A stretch of DNA of 30,019 nucleotides from Melioribacteraceae bacterium (GTDB lineage: Bacteria > Bacteroidota > Ignavibacteria > Ignavibacteriales > Melioribacteraceae), in NCBI GenBank assembly GCA_015486905.1, contig WFQV01000494.1, positions 1 to 30,019 on the forward strand, in the 5' to 3' direction. This document shows, piece by piece, positions 14,595-23,427 of this stretch. The translations under genes were made by a program, and so were the position numbers. The notes under the pieces are model-generated. The model saw only the letters and a list, made by a program, of their open reading frames with translations, had not been told where the DNA came from and ran no database searches. Each line of letters begins with the position of its first letter. Within the stretch, counting starts at the first letter, position 1.

Positions 14595-17551
14595 AATTTT
14601 CTTAATTTTTCCTTTGCTTCTTTTCCATAATCATCTTTCGGATGATGTTTGATAACCGAGCGGTACATATCTCGCGCATTTATCTTATCGTGCAGAGCCG
14701 CGTAGCAATCGCCTAATTTCAACAGAGATTTCGTGAACCATTCGTCGTAGCGGGAAAACACCGAACGCACACGGACAAAAGCGGAGATAGCATCAATAAT
14801 TTTACCTTGTTCAAATAACGCAAGACCGTAATAATACTGCCCTTCGGCACCGATGTCATCTTCTCTACGTGTGCCAACATCAATAAATAAATCCTCCGCA
14901 TTTTTAAATGCTTTCCTCTGCAATTCCAAGATGCCCAATTCAATTTTTGCCTTGTCGGAAAAAATGGTACGGTTGTAATAAACAATTAATTTGTTAAAAG
15001 TTTTGTAAGCCTCTTGAATTTGATTCAAACTTAAGAGCACTTTACCTTTATTAAAAATCACTTCCTCTATTCCCTTAGCATCCGGCATCTTTTGCAATAC
15101 TTTGTTGTAAACCTCAAGCGCCTGTTGGGGACGGTTAGTATTCTTGTAAATATTCCCGGTTTCAATTACCGCAGCAACAGCCACATCGGATTTGTAATAA
15201 TCGTCAAGAATTATTTTAAAATTGTAAATAGCATCATCGTACTGCCCTAATATCTGCGAACATTTGCCAATCCAATAATATGCTTTGGGTACCAAAGAAC
15301 TTTTCGGATAAGTGGCAATAAATTCCTTGTACCCCACGCGTGCTTTCTCATATTCACCAATGCTAAAATAAATATCTCCTTTTTTGAAAAGGATATCGGG
15401 GCTAAATTTCAGCGTGGGATTTGATTCCACAAAATTGTTTATCAGGCTTATTGCCTCTTCCGGCATTCCTTTTGCGATGTAGCAATATTGAATTCCGTCC
15501 ACGGCATCGAAAACATATTTGCTTTTGGGGTAATCTTCCAACACACTCTTGTAAAAAGAAATGGCTTCGTCGTACTGCCCCAAATTGTAGTAGGAATCAC
15601 CTATTGAATAATACGCCACCGGCACGGCTTTTGAGTTACCGTACTTGCTCGGGATTACCAAATACTCGTTAATCGCTTTTTGAAAATTTGATTCTTGGAA
15701 ATAAATCCATCCGACCAAATATTGTGCGTTCGGTGCGTACTTTGACTTGGGATAAAGTATTTGTAAATTTTTAAATTCCTTAATTGCCCTTATTTTATTG
15801 CCAGAACGGTACAAAGACATCGCAAATTGGTAATATTCAAATGGGTTAAAAGCGTGGTAACTTTCTTTCCTTAAAATTTTCAGATAGGTATTGACCGCAA
15901 GGTTAAATTCCTTTAATCCGAAATAGCTGTCAGCAAGGCGGAACAAAGCATCCGTGCGGTAGGGAGCTTTCGAATAGCGCGAAACGTAATCTTTAAAATA
16001 ATAAGCCGCATTGGCAAAGTCCTTCAAATTAAAATAAGAATACGCTCTTCCGTAAGCGGCGGGAATTCCCACCTCGTAAGCCACAGGCGCAATTTTATTG
16101 TAATGCTCTTTTGCTTTTTTAAACTTACCAAGTGCAAAATAAGATTCAGCCAAATAAAACTCGGCTTTGTCCTTTTCAAAATCTTTATTGATTTTTTGAA
16201 GTTCCTCTATTGTAGCAACGGATTTAAAAAAATCATTTAAATAATAAAAGGAGACGGCAAGCCCTAAAATTGTACGCAGCCGTAAATCCTGAGGCACTGA
16301 TTCATTGGAAGATGCTCTCAAAAAATAGTCTCGTGCTTTCCCGTACTTTTTAAGTCTCAAATTTATTTCGCCCAATAAAGAAAGGGCTCGTACGCGAGTG
16401 TAAGCATCGGGAGACTTTTCAGCTTGATTTAAAAAGTCCTCCGCTTGACGGAATTTTTTATTATTAAAATAAATGACCCCAAGGTTAAATTTAATCGAAT
16501 AAGCATTAACATCGTTGGGGTAAAGGTTTAGGAATTGCCTGTAAATTTTCACCGCTTCTTTAATTTTACCTTGGTACCTTTTACATTCCGCACTCCAATA
16601 CAGGGACTTAATCCTTACCGAATCTTGCAAAGAGGCAATCAGTGAATGAAATATTTTAAATGCCTCCTCATATTTTTCCGTTCTGAAGTTCACCCAAGCA
16701 AGCCCGTAGCGAATTTCATCTTCTGTGGTACCGCTGCTTTCTTTCAAAATAGAACGTAAAACTTTCTCCGCCTTTTTATATTGGTGCAAACTGAAATAGG
16801 CGTTTGCCAAAAAATTTTTTGCTTCAATACGGTTTTGCAGAGGAAGTTTTTCAATCAACGGGTCGGTTAGCTCCAGTACTGCACTGTCGTAATCGTTTAA
16901 TCTGAAATAGCTAATCCCAATTTTAAGCTGCGCATAAGGGGCTAAGGGGCTGTCGGCGTAATAAGTTAACATTTCATCGTAATAACTTACCGCTTTGCTG
17001 AAATCTCCTTTTAAATCGTAAAGATTGCCGAGTGCGTAAATAGCTTTGTCGATTAGTTTGTTCTTTTCTCTCTCAATTAACGATTGCAGTAAAAATTCCT
17101 CGGCTTCGTTCAAGCGGTTTTCAATGAGGAACGACTTGCCAATCCAATAATATGCTTGTGAAGAATATTTGCCGGCGGGATATTGCTTTGTAATAACGAA
17201 AAATTTCTCCCGTGCATTTTCAAATTGTTTGGAATTAAAATAAAGCAATCCCAAATCGTAAAGCGCTTCCTCACGGAAAGTTGACATAGGAAATTTGTAA
17301 ATAAATTGCTCGAACTCCGACGCCGCACCGTCCGTTTGGCCCGCTTTCAACAAGGCTTCCGCAGAGTAAAAAAAAGCTGTGGAGTTTACCTCGTTTTCAA
17401 CATCGGAATTGGAATAAATACTTTGAAAAAGGGAATGCGCCACAAGATATTCTTTGTTTTTAAATGCGTTCATCCCTTCGTTGAACTTCTCGGTTAAGCT
17501 CTGTGCGAAGAGATTAATACTAAACAATATTAAGATTAAAAATAAACGCAT
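14591..17551 (-). CDS. Large secreted tetratricopeptide repeat protein
   Basis: The protein has 986 aa from the ATG at 17551. I rejected an in-frame TTG 39 bp upstream because the ATG opens directly into the signal peptide MRLFLILILFSINLFAQ. Nearly all the rest is TPR, around 20 or more repeats of the TPR_6/Bam-D-like type, such as NSKQFENAREKFFVITKQYPAGKYS, then ALYDLGLLY and YYWIGKC-type helices. Such proteins act as periplasmic scaffolds. It overlaps the barrel gene by 4 bp and follows DUF92 by 10 bp. A comparable TPR plus TonB-dependent-like barrel pair is known in Bacteroidota genomes, but its function is not established. Confidence 0.9.
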   Translation of the reverse strand: MRLFLILILFSINLFAQSLTEKFNEGMNAFKNKEYLVAHSLFQSIYSNSDVENEVNSTAFFYSAEALLKAGQTDGAASEFEQFIYKFPMSTFREEALYDLGLLYFNSKQFENAREKFFVITKQYPAGKYSSQAYYWIGKSFLIENRLNEAEEFLLQSLIEREKNKLIDKAIYALGNLYDLKGDFSKAVSYYDEMLTYYADSPLAPYAQLKIGISYFRLNDYDSAVLELTDPLIEKLPLQNRIEAKNFLANAYFSLHQYKKAEKVLRSILKESSGTTEDEIRYGLAWVNFRTEKYEEAFKIFHSLIASLQDSVRIKSLYWSAECKRYQGKIKEAVKIYRQFLNLYPNDVNAYSIKFNLGVIYFNNKKFRQAEDFLNQAEKSPDAYTRVRALSLLGEINLRLKKYGKARDYFLRASSNESVPQDLRLRTILGLAVSFYYLNDFFKSVATIEELQKINKDFEKDKAEFYLAESYFALGKFKKAKEHYNKIAPVAYEVGIPAAYGRAYSYFNLKDFANAAYYFKDYVSRYSKAPYRTDALFRLADSYFGLKEFNLAVNTYLKILRKESYHAFNPFEYYQFAMSLYRSGNKIRAIKEFKNLQILYPKSKYAPNAQYLVGWIYFQESNFQKAINEYLVIPSKYGNSKAVPVAYYSIGDSYYNLGQYDEAISFYKSVLEDYPKSKYVFDAVDGIQYCYIAKGMPEEAISLINNFVESNPTLKFSPDILFKKGDIYFSIGEYEKARVGYKEFIATYPKSSLVPKAYYWIGKCSQILGQYDDAIYNFKIILDDYYKSDVAVAAVIETGNIYKNTNRPQQALEVYNKVLQKMPDAKGIEEVIFNKGKVLLSLNQIQEAYKTFNKLIVYYNRTIFSDKAKIELGILELQRKAFKNAEDLFIDVGTRREDDIGAEGQYYYGLALFEQGKIIDAISAFVRVRSVFSRYDEWFTKSLLKLGDCYAALHDKINARDMYRSVIKHHPKDDYGKEAKEKLRKL

Positions 17552-17561
17552 ACAAAAAAAA

Positions 17562-19034
17562 TTAAAATGAATTAAAAGCAATAATAACAAAAATACCGAA
17601 CAAACCGGCGGAAAGATTTACAATATCGTTGTTCAGCCATTTAAGTCCCCGAAAATATTTGGTCTCAGCACCGCAATGAATCTGCCGTTCCGTAATTTTT
17701 TCACAAACCACACATTGATTTTGAAGCTGAACTGTTGCGCCGAGGAGACTATCGAAAATGCTTCCTAACAATCCTGCAAACGAAACCAATGCAAAATAGA
17801 AAAGTGTAGCTTTAACCCAAAACATTCCCGAGATGGCAATAACGAAAGCGCCCAAGAAAGCGCCGAAAGTCCCGCGGAAAGAAATACCACCCGAGACCCC
17901 CTGAGCAATTTCCTTGAACGTGAGGATGTTAACCGTTTTGGCCGGATACATCGTTCCTATCTCCGTTGCCCAAGTATCCGCACAAACTGCTGCAAGGGAA
18001 GCCAAATAAGCATAGTAATAAATTTCGTTAGGGCTCATTTGGTTCAATAAAATCAGTATTCCGCCTAACCCTCCGTTTGCTATTACCTGCCAATGGTCGC
18101 GCACACCCGTCTTTTCGAAATAGAAGTCCACATCGGTATTTTTCTTTTTCCTAACTTTTGACAAAATACTTGAAAGGATGAAAAACGCAAGAATGGGTAT
18201 GCTCCATTTCCAACCGCCCAGGCCAAAAATGAATCCCGCCAAAAGAAAAGTAACAACTGCACCGGAGAGGGTTAAGAATTCAACTTTGTAAGACAAATAA
18301 GCAACTACCAAAGATAGAAACAAACCAAGTGAAAAATTAAAGAGTAATTCATTGTTTTGTGTTTCAAGAAAAATAAAAATTAAAATTCCGGTAAAGAGAG
18401 GTACGTTCAAATATTCCGCTCCTTTCGATGAAGCGGCGTCGAATAAGGTAATAATAGAGGCAATCAAAGCCGATGAAACAAACAGGTAAGTGAAAGAGAA
18501 GGTGTATTTAAAATCCAAAAAGCTGACCGCTCTTAATTGCTCAATTAAAATTAAGAACAAAAATGTAACGGCAAAAACAATAGTTAAATCCGAACGGCTT
18601 TTTCCCTCCGATGTTACCTTAATTGTTTTTCCTTCTTTCGGATTGGCAAAGCCTTTTAATAAAACAATGACGCTAAAAGTTACAAGTGAATAAAAGGCAA
18701 AGAAACGGTGGCTTTTAAAAATTAAAACTTCAATAAGGAAAGCAATCGAGAAAAATAAAAATTGATTGGAACCATTCCGCTTCCCAAATAGCAGAGTTCT
18801 TTTTTCCCGCAGAAAAAACAAAGAAGAAATTGTCAGAATTAAAGCAAGTAATACTTGAGCAAAGAAGTTGTCGATTATTAAGAATGCAAATGCTGAAAAT
18901 AAAGAAAGAAGGAAGAAGAAAAGCATACGGGAAATTTGAGCAGAAAAAATATTTTTCCTCGCAAATGTTTCCGCTATTGCGCCGATTACTGTTATTAACA
19001 AGATGAAGAAAATTAAATTAATCAAATCGTGCAA
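17562..19034 (-). CDS. DUF92 integral membrane protein with extra N-terminal membrane half
   Basis: This 490-aa protein is strongly hydrophobic throughout. The C-terminal half (about 240-485) is DUF92 (TIGR00297): GLGGWKWSIPILAFFILSS, QVIANGGLGG at 316-325, CADTWATEIGTMYPAK at 351-366, VSGGISFRG and SIFDSLLGATVQLQNQCVVC, then LNNDIVN. Plant VTE6, a phytyl-phosphate kinase, is in this family, so an isoprenoid-phosphate kinase role is conceivable. That fits the polyprenyl diphosphate synthase gene just upstream. The N-terminal half (1-235) has six or so helices and no family I recognise. The start is TTG at 19034, with GGA nine bases upstream; the next ATG is 36 codons in and would remove the first helix. 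Confidence 0.88.
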   Translation of the reverse strand: MHDLINLIFFILLITVIGAIAETFARKNIFSAQISRMLFFFLLSLFSAFAFLIIDNFFAQVLLALILTISSLFFLREKRTLLFGKRNGSNQFLFFSIAFLIEVLIFKSHRFFAFYSLVTFSVIVLLKGFANPKEGKTIKVTSEGKSRSDLTIVFAVTFLFLILIEQLRAVSFLDFKYTFSFTYLFVSSALIASIITLFDAASSKGAEYLNVPLFTGILIFIFLETQNNELLFNFSLGLFLSLVVAYLSYKVEFLTLSGAVVTFLLAGFIFGLGGWKWSIPILAFFILSSILSKVRKKKNTDVDFYFEKTGVRDHWQVIANGGLGGILILLNQMSPNEIYYYAYLASLAAVCADTWATEIGTMYPAKTVNILTFKEIAQGVSGGISFRGTFGAFLGAFVIAISGMFWVKATLFYFALVSFAGLLGSIFDSLLGATVQLQNQCVVCEKITERQIHCGAETKYFRGLKWLNNDIVNLSAGLFGIFVIIAFNSF

Positions 19035-19073
19035 ATCTCTATTCCGTTGAAGGATTTAACAAATTACTTAATT

Positions 19074-20060
19074 TTATTTGTTTCTCTGCAGAACAAAATC
19101 GGCTAATTGTTCCAATGTTTCTCTGCCAGCCGCGTCAAAAATTTCAAGTGCTTTTTTAGCCTTTCGAATATATTCTTCTGCAACGGTGTTGGAAAAATTT
19201 ATTCCGTTGTATTTATCCACAAAGTCAACAATGTCTTGTAAATTATTCCCCTTGGAGCTTTTTTTAATCTTCTTAATTATTTTTTGCTTTTCTTTTTCAT
19301 CAGCCTTTGAGAGGGCATGAATAAGCGGTAGAGTAATTTTTTTCTCTTTGATGTCACCGCCTAAAGGTTTTCCCGTAATCTTGCTTTTGCCCTTGTAATC
19401 CAAAATGTCGTCTTTAATTTGAAAAGCAATGCCGAGATTTTCGCCGTAATCTACAAGTGCTTTTATTTTTTGAGGATCATCGGTCGCACTCCGAGCTCCT
19501 ATTTCACAGCAAGTTGCAAGCAATGAAGCGGTTTTGTCCGAGATAATCTTGAAATAAGATTTTTCATCGATGTCTAATTTTCTGGTTCTGCTAATTTGGT
19601 GAAGTTCACCTTCGGACATCCTTTTGACCGAAGCGGTAATTACACGGAGAAAATCAAAATCTTTGTTTTCAACCGCCAGCATTAATCCGCGCGAAAGTAA
19701 ATAGTCGCCCATTAAAACGGCAACTTTATTTTTCCACACGGCATTGATTGATGGCAGTCCCCGCCGTTCCTTCGCCTCGTCAACTACATCGTCATGAATT
19801 AAAGTTGCAGTGTGAAGCATTTCAACAAGGGTGGCTCCCCGAAAACTCCTTTCGTTAATTCCGCCGCAAAGTTTCGCCGAGAGCATTACAAGTAGCGGGC
19901 GTATTTTTTTACCTTTTTGCTTTAAGATGTATTTGGTAACCAAATCCACCAACGGGACATTAGATTTAAGCGCAATTTTAAAGTGCTTGTTAAATTTGCC
20001 CAGCTCCGTTTTTAGGGGCTTGCTTATCTCCGTTAAATTAATTTTCTTCGTTTTTCTCAA
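19074..20060 (-). CDS. Long-chain polyprenyl diphosphate synthase
   Basis: This 328-aa trans-prenyltransferase elongates isoprenoid diphosphates, most likely for a quinone side chain. The IPP-binding region GKKIRP is at 50-55. The first Asp-rich motif DDVVD is at 90-94 and the second DDILD at 217-221. The residues before the first motif are small (HTATLIHDD), the pattern of long-chain (C35-C50) enzymes; short-chain synthases have Phe/Tyr there. The start is TTG at 20060, overlapping tatC by 23 bp; AGAAG precedes it and no early ATG exists. The exact chain length, and so the choice between ispB and hepT, cannot be decided here. Confidence 0.93.
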   Translation of the reverse strand: MRKTKKINLTEISKPLKTELGKFNKHFKIALKSNVPLVDLVTKYILKQKGKKIRPLLVMLSAKLCGGINERSFRGATLVEMLHTATLIHDDVVDEAKERRGLPSINAVWKNKVAVLMGDYLLSRGLMLAVENKDFDFLRVITASVKRMSEGELHQISRTRKLDIDEKSYFKIISDKTASLLATCCEIGARSATDDPQKIKALVDYGENLGIAFQIKDDILDYKGKSKITGKPLGGDIKEKKITLPLIHALSKADEKEKQKIIKKIKKSSKGNNLQDIVDFVDKYNGINFSNTVAEEYIRKAKKALEIFDAAGRETLEQLADFVLQRNK

Positions 20061-20787
20061 CCTTCTTCTGTGAAAATTTCGAGACTAATATACTTATTTC
20101 GTACAATAAAACCAATGGTATTGCCAATAGTATTTGAGCCACGGGGTCGGTGCCGGGAGTTAAAACGGCGGCCAAAATCATTATTACAACAATCGAATGA
20201 CGGCGGTATTTGCTCATAAGCTTCGGTGTTAATATTCCGAGTTTTGAAAGGAAGAAAGAAAGCATAGGAAGCTCGAAAACCACCCCTGCGCCGAGTATTA
20301 TGCTAATAATAATCGAGAAATATTCATTAATAGCAAAATTATTTTCAATTGCGGACGTTCCGAACTTAGCGGCAAATTTTAGAGTAATTGGCACCATAAC
20401 GTAGTAACCGAAAATAATGCCAATCACGAAACAAAGCGTCGTAAAACCGACAATCCTCAGAAGATATTTTTTTTCGTTTTCTTTAAGTGCAGGTTCTAAG
20501 AATTTCCACAATTGATAAAAAACGTTAGGGATGCTAATTACAAGACCGCCGATAATAGCAATTTCCAGGAAAAGGAATAACTGCCCGAAAGGTTTAAGGT
20601 TTTGGAGATGAATATGGGCATTTCGGGCAGGTAAAAGGAGAATTTCATTGACTAAAAAGTCAATAAAAATCCACGCAATAATTGTCCCTATTACAATTCC
20701 TATTAAGCTGTAAATTATTCGCCACCGAAATTCCTCCAAATGTTCGAGGAAACCCATCTCCGCTTCTTCATTGTGCTTCCTGCTCAT
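20038..20787 (-). CDS. tatC: Twin-arginine translocase subunit TatC
   Basis: This 249-aa protein has six membrane helices. It is the receptor that recognises twin-arginine signal peptides and exports folded proteins. The cytoplasmic N-terminus has the conserved FLEHLEEFRWR (residues 13-23) and the first periplasmic/cytoplasmic loops hold FYQLWKFLEPALKENEKKY, where family members have FxxPGL-E(K/R). Later helices contain VFELPMLSFFLSKLGI and ILAAVLTPGTDPVAQ, also typical. TatA/TatB are not in this window. It lies 16 bp after glyA and overlaps the prenyltransferase gene. Confidence 0.96.
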   Translation of the reverse strand: MSRKHNEEAEMGFLEHLEEFRWRIIYSLIGIVIGTIIAWIFIDFLVNEILLLPARNAHIHLQNLKPFGQLFLFLEIAIIGGLVISIPNVFYQLWKFLEPALKENEKKYLLRIVGFTTLCFVIGIIFGYYVMVPITLKFAAKFGTSAIENNFAINEYFSIIISIILGAGVVFELPMLSFFLSKLGILTPKLMSKYRRHSIVVIMILAAVLTPGTDPVAQILLAIPLVLLYEISILVSKFSQKKVEKNEEN

Positions 20788-20803
20788 ACGGCATTATAAA
20801 AGA

Positions 20804-22099
20804 TTAACTTAATCCTGAGTACAGCGGAAATTTAGCACACAGCTCTTTTATTTCTGTTCTAATTGTGTCTAAAACTTCTTCGTTTTCGTAATTTGAAATT
20901 GCTTTGTCAATCAATTCGGCAATAATATCCATTTCTTCTTCTTTCATTCCTCGTGTTGTAGCTGCAGGCGTTCCGATTCTAATACCGCTGGTAACGAACG
21001 GACTTTTGGTATCAAAAGGAATCATATTCTTATTCACTGTAATACCCGCAAGCTCGAGAGCTTTCTCGGCTTTCTTCCCGCTGATACCTTTGTTGGTTAA
21101 ATCCACTAACATTAAATGGTTATCCGTACCACCGGAGATTACATCGTAACCAAGGTCCAAAAGCCGCGAAGCAAGTCTCTTGGCATTTTTAATTACCTGC
21201 TTAGCGTAATCTTCAAACGAAGCATCCAACGCTTCGCCGAACGCAACGGCTTTAGCCATGATAATATGCATCAAAGGTCCGCCTTGAATTCCTGGCATAA
21301 CGGTACTATCAATTACTTCCGAGAGCATTTTAACTCTGTCACCCTTAGGCGTTTTGATTCCCATCGGATTTTCTTTGTCTTTACCTATTAAAATAATACC
21401 ACCACGCGGACCTCGTAATGTTTTGTGGGTAGTGGAAGTAACAACATCGCAATAAGGCAAAGGATTGTTTAACAATCCTTTTGCAATCAGACCAGCCGGA
21501 TGTGCCATGTCGGTCACTAATAAAGCACCAACCTTATCGGCAATTTCTCTGAACTTTTTGTAATCCCAATCACGAGAATATGCGCTTGCACCGGCAATAA
21601 TCAATTTAGGTTTTTCTTTCTTTGCCAAATCTTCGATTAAATTGTAATCGAGCAATTTTGTTTCGGGACTTAACGTGTAGCCGACCGCATGGTACAATTT
21701 GCCGGAAAAATTAACGAACGAGCCGTGTGTTAAATGTCCGCCATGGGCAAGGCTCAGGCCAAGAATCGTATCGCCCGGTTTAAGCAGGGACATGTAAACC
21801 GCCATATTAGCTTGCGAACCGCTGTGCGGTTGAACATTCACCCACTCGGCGCCAAAAAGTTTTTTTAGTCTGTCGCGAGCCAAATCCTCAGCCATGTCAA
21901 CAAACTGGCATCCGCCGTAATAGCGCTTGCCGGGGTAGCCTTCGGCGTACTTATTTGTAAGAACCGAACCTGCGGCGGCAAGAACCGCCGAGCTCACAAA
22001 ATTTTCGGAAGCAATAAGCTCTAAATAATCCGTTTGCCTATGAATTTCTTTTTGAAGTACATCGTAAATTTCAGAATCATTTTTTAAGCTTTCGTACAT
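20804..22099 (-). CDS. glyA: Serine hydroxymethyltransferase
   Basis: This 431-aa PLP enzyme converts serine and tetrahydrofolate to glycine and methylene-THF, the main source of one-carbon units. ELIASENFVS at 27-36 and YAEGYPGKRYYGG are classic SHMT motifs. The PLP lysine is Lys226 in TSTTHKTLRGPRGG, with Asp197/His200 in TDMAHPAG before it. The segment NPMGIKTPKGDRVKMLSEVIDSTVMPGIQGGP is the longer loop seen in Bacteroidota-type SHMTs. The ATG follows GAGGTG by four bases, the strongest ribosome-binding site in the window and a hint of high expression. Confidence 0.97.
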   Translation of the reverse strand: MYESLKNDSEIYDVLQKEIHRQTDYLELIASENFVSSAVLAAAGSVLTNKYAEGYPGKRYYGGCQFVDMAEDLARDRLKKLFGAEWVNVQPHSGSQANMAVYMSLLKPGDTILGLSLAHGGHLTHGSFVNFSGKLYHAVGYTLSPETKLLDYNLIEDLAKKEKPKLIIAGASAYSRDWDYKKFREIADKVGALLVTDMAHPAGLIAKGLLNNPLPYCDVVTSTTHKTLRGPRGGIILIGKDKENPMGIKTPKGDRVKMLSEVIDSTVMPGIQGGPLMHIIMAKAVAFGEALDASFEDYAKQVIKNAKRLASRLLDLGYDVISGGTDNHLMLVDLTNKGISGKKAEKALELAGITVNKNMIPFDTKSPFVTSGIRIGTPAATTRGMKEEEMDIIAELIDKAISNYENEEVLDTIRTEIKELCAKFPLYSGLS

Positions 22100-22119
22100 A
22101 AATCACCTCGTAAAATTAC

Positions 22120-23400
22120 TCAAGGAACTACCACAGAACGATTAATCCAATCGTAGCATTTACCTTCTATTTTAATTTTATCCCCGTGTTTCAATTGACG
22201 GAAGAAATAATCTTCCGTACTCGGAACGGAGTTCTCCAAAGCTTTTACCCTTTCGGCAGCAATCTGCGAATAAGCACCACCCAATGATGCGGCTTTTTTG
22301 TATTCATTAACAGCCAAAAGGTAAACGCATTTGTCAATAAAATCGAAACCGCAGTCACGAGCGGCTTGCTCATAAAGAGTTCCTTCAATGTAATAAGGAT
22401 AATCCCAATCGGGGCTAACTTTAATTGCTTTTAGTAAATAAGACCTTGCAATTGAAAGCTGACTTAACTTTTTGTAAATAATAGCAAGGTTAACGTAGTT
22501 ATCTCTGTTATCAGGTTCCAGTTTAATTAACTTTTTGTAAGCGGCAATAGCCTTATCGGTTTTACCCAACTTATCGTAAGACCTTGCAAGCTCCCGCCAG
22601 TAATTAACCACATCGGGGGATTTATTAACAAGGAATTCAAGAGGTTCAATTGCTTTTTCATAATTTTGCGTCTTAATACAAAACGCCGCATATTTCCATG
22701 CCTTTTCCAAGTTATCTTTACTGAGCTGCCATGACTTGTAATAAATACCCAACAATTGATTCTGGTCTTCTGCCAAAGATTCCAATCTCGCAGTCCAAAC
22801 CGCGTTATCCGGTTCTTGCTCCGAAAGATTGGAGTATAGCTCTAACGCTTTCATTTTGTATCCGTTTGAATCCGTAGCGTTTTTAATATAAAGAAGCCCT
22901 AATCTATCTTCGTAGTAAGTTTCATTATCAATTGGTTTGCCTGAATTAAAGGCATACTCGTAAGCCTTAATTACACTGTCCGGGTTATCCTTGAGCCACA
23001 CTTCCATCACGTAAGCTTTTTTAGCAAGGAAATCCCCAGCGTCGGCAGTGTCGTATTTAACAGCCATATTGTAAAGATACAATACCGTATCGGCTAACAT
23101 TTTCTTTGTCTCTTTGGAAACGTTGCCCGTTGTATCGTTGTACATTGTCCAAATAACATTTTCCAATTTGAGATAGGGTTTGTATTGGGCAAAGGCATCC
23201 GGTTTTGCATTTAGTAGTTTAAAACCGTGCTCCAAAGTAAAGCTGTCATATTGTTTGTTCTTATATGCTTCGAAGAACAAACTTGCTTCTACCATAATAT
23301 TTACACTGTCGGCTTTCATGAACGAAACGTTCATCGCTTTGCCGAAAGATACTCCTGAAAAGAGTAAAGCCAAGACCAGAATTTTGCTTAAAGTTTTCAC
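22120..23400 (-). CDS. Secreted tetratricopeptide repeat protein
   Basis: The protein has 426 aa from the GTG at 23400. I preferred this to a GTG three codons upstream because AAGGTG lies six bases ahead of it. A signal peptide covers about the first 20 residues (KTLSKILVLALLFSGVSFGKA). Central residues carry canonical TPRs: YWRELARSYDKLGKTDKAIAAYKKLIKLEPDN, followed by YVNLAIIYKKL-type helices. The C-terminus (EGKCYDWINRSVVVP) is conserved-looking but unknown. It follows the FadL-like barrel by 27 bp and precedes glyA by 20 bp. Similar barrel-TPR pairs occur in Bacteroidota; the function is not established. Confidence 0.85.
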   Translation of the reverse strand: MKTLSKILVLALLFSGVSFGKAMNVSFMKADSVNIMVEASLFFEAYKNKQYDSFTLEHGFKLLNAKPDAFAQYKPYLKLENVIWTMYNDTTGNVSKETKKMLADTVLYLYNMAVKYDTADAGDFLAKKAYVMEVWLKDNPDSVIKAYEYAFNSGKPIDNETYYEDRLGLLYIKNATDSNGYKMKALELYSNLSEQEPDNAVWTARLESLAEDQNQLLGIYYKSWQLSKDNLEKAWKYAAFCIKTQNYEKAIEPLEFLVNKSPDVVNYWRELARSYDKLGKTDKAIAAYKKLIKLEPDNRDNYVNLAIIYKKLSQLSIARSYLLKAIKVSPDWDYPYYIEGTLYEQAARDCGFDFIDKCVYLLAVNEYKKAASLGGAYSQIAAERVKALENSVPSTEDYFFRQLKHGDKIKIEGKCYDWINRSVVVP

Positions 23401-23427
23401 TTTGCTCACCTTAAATTGTTTATTTAA

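Noticed and set aside
17552..17590. TTG start extending the large TPR protein by 13 residues
   Set aside because: It would overlap the DUF92 gene and bury a clean signal peptide that begins at the ATG at 17551.
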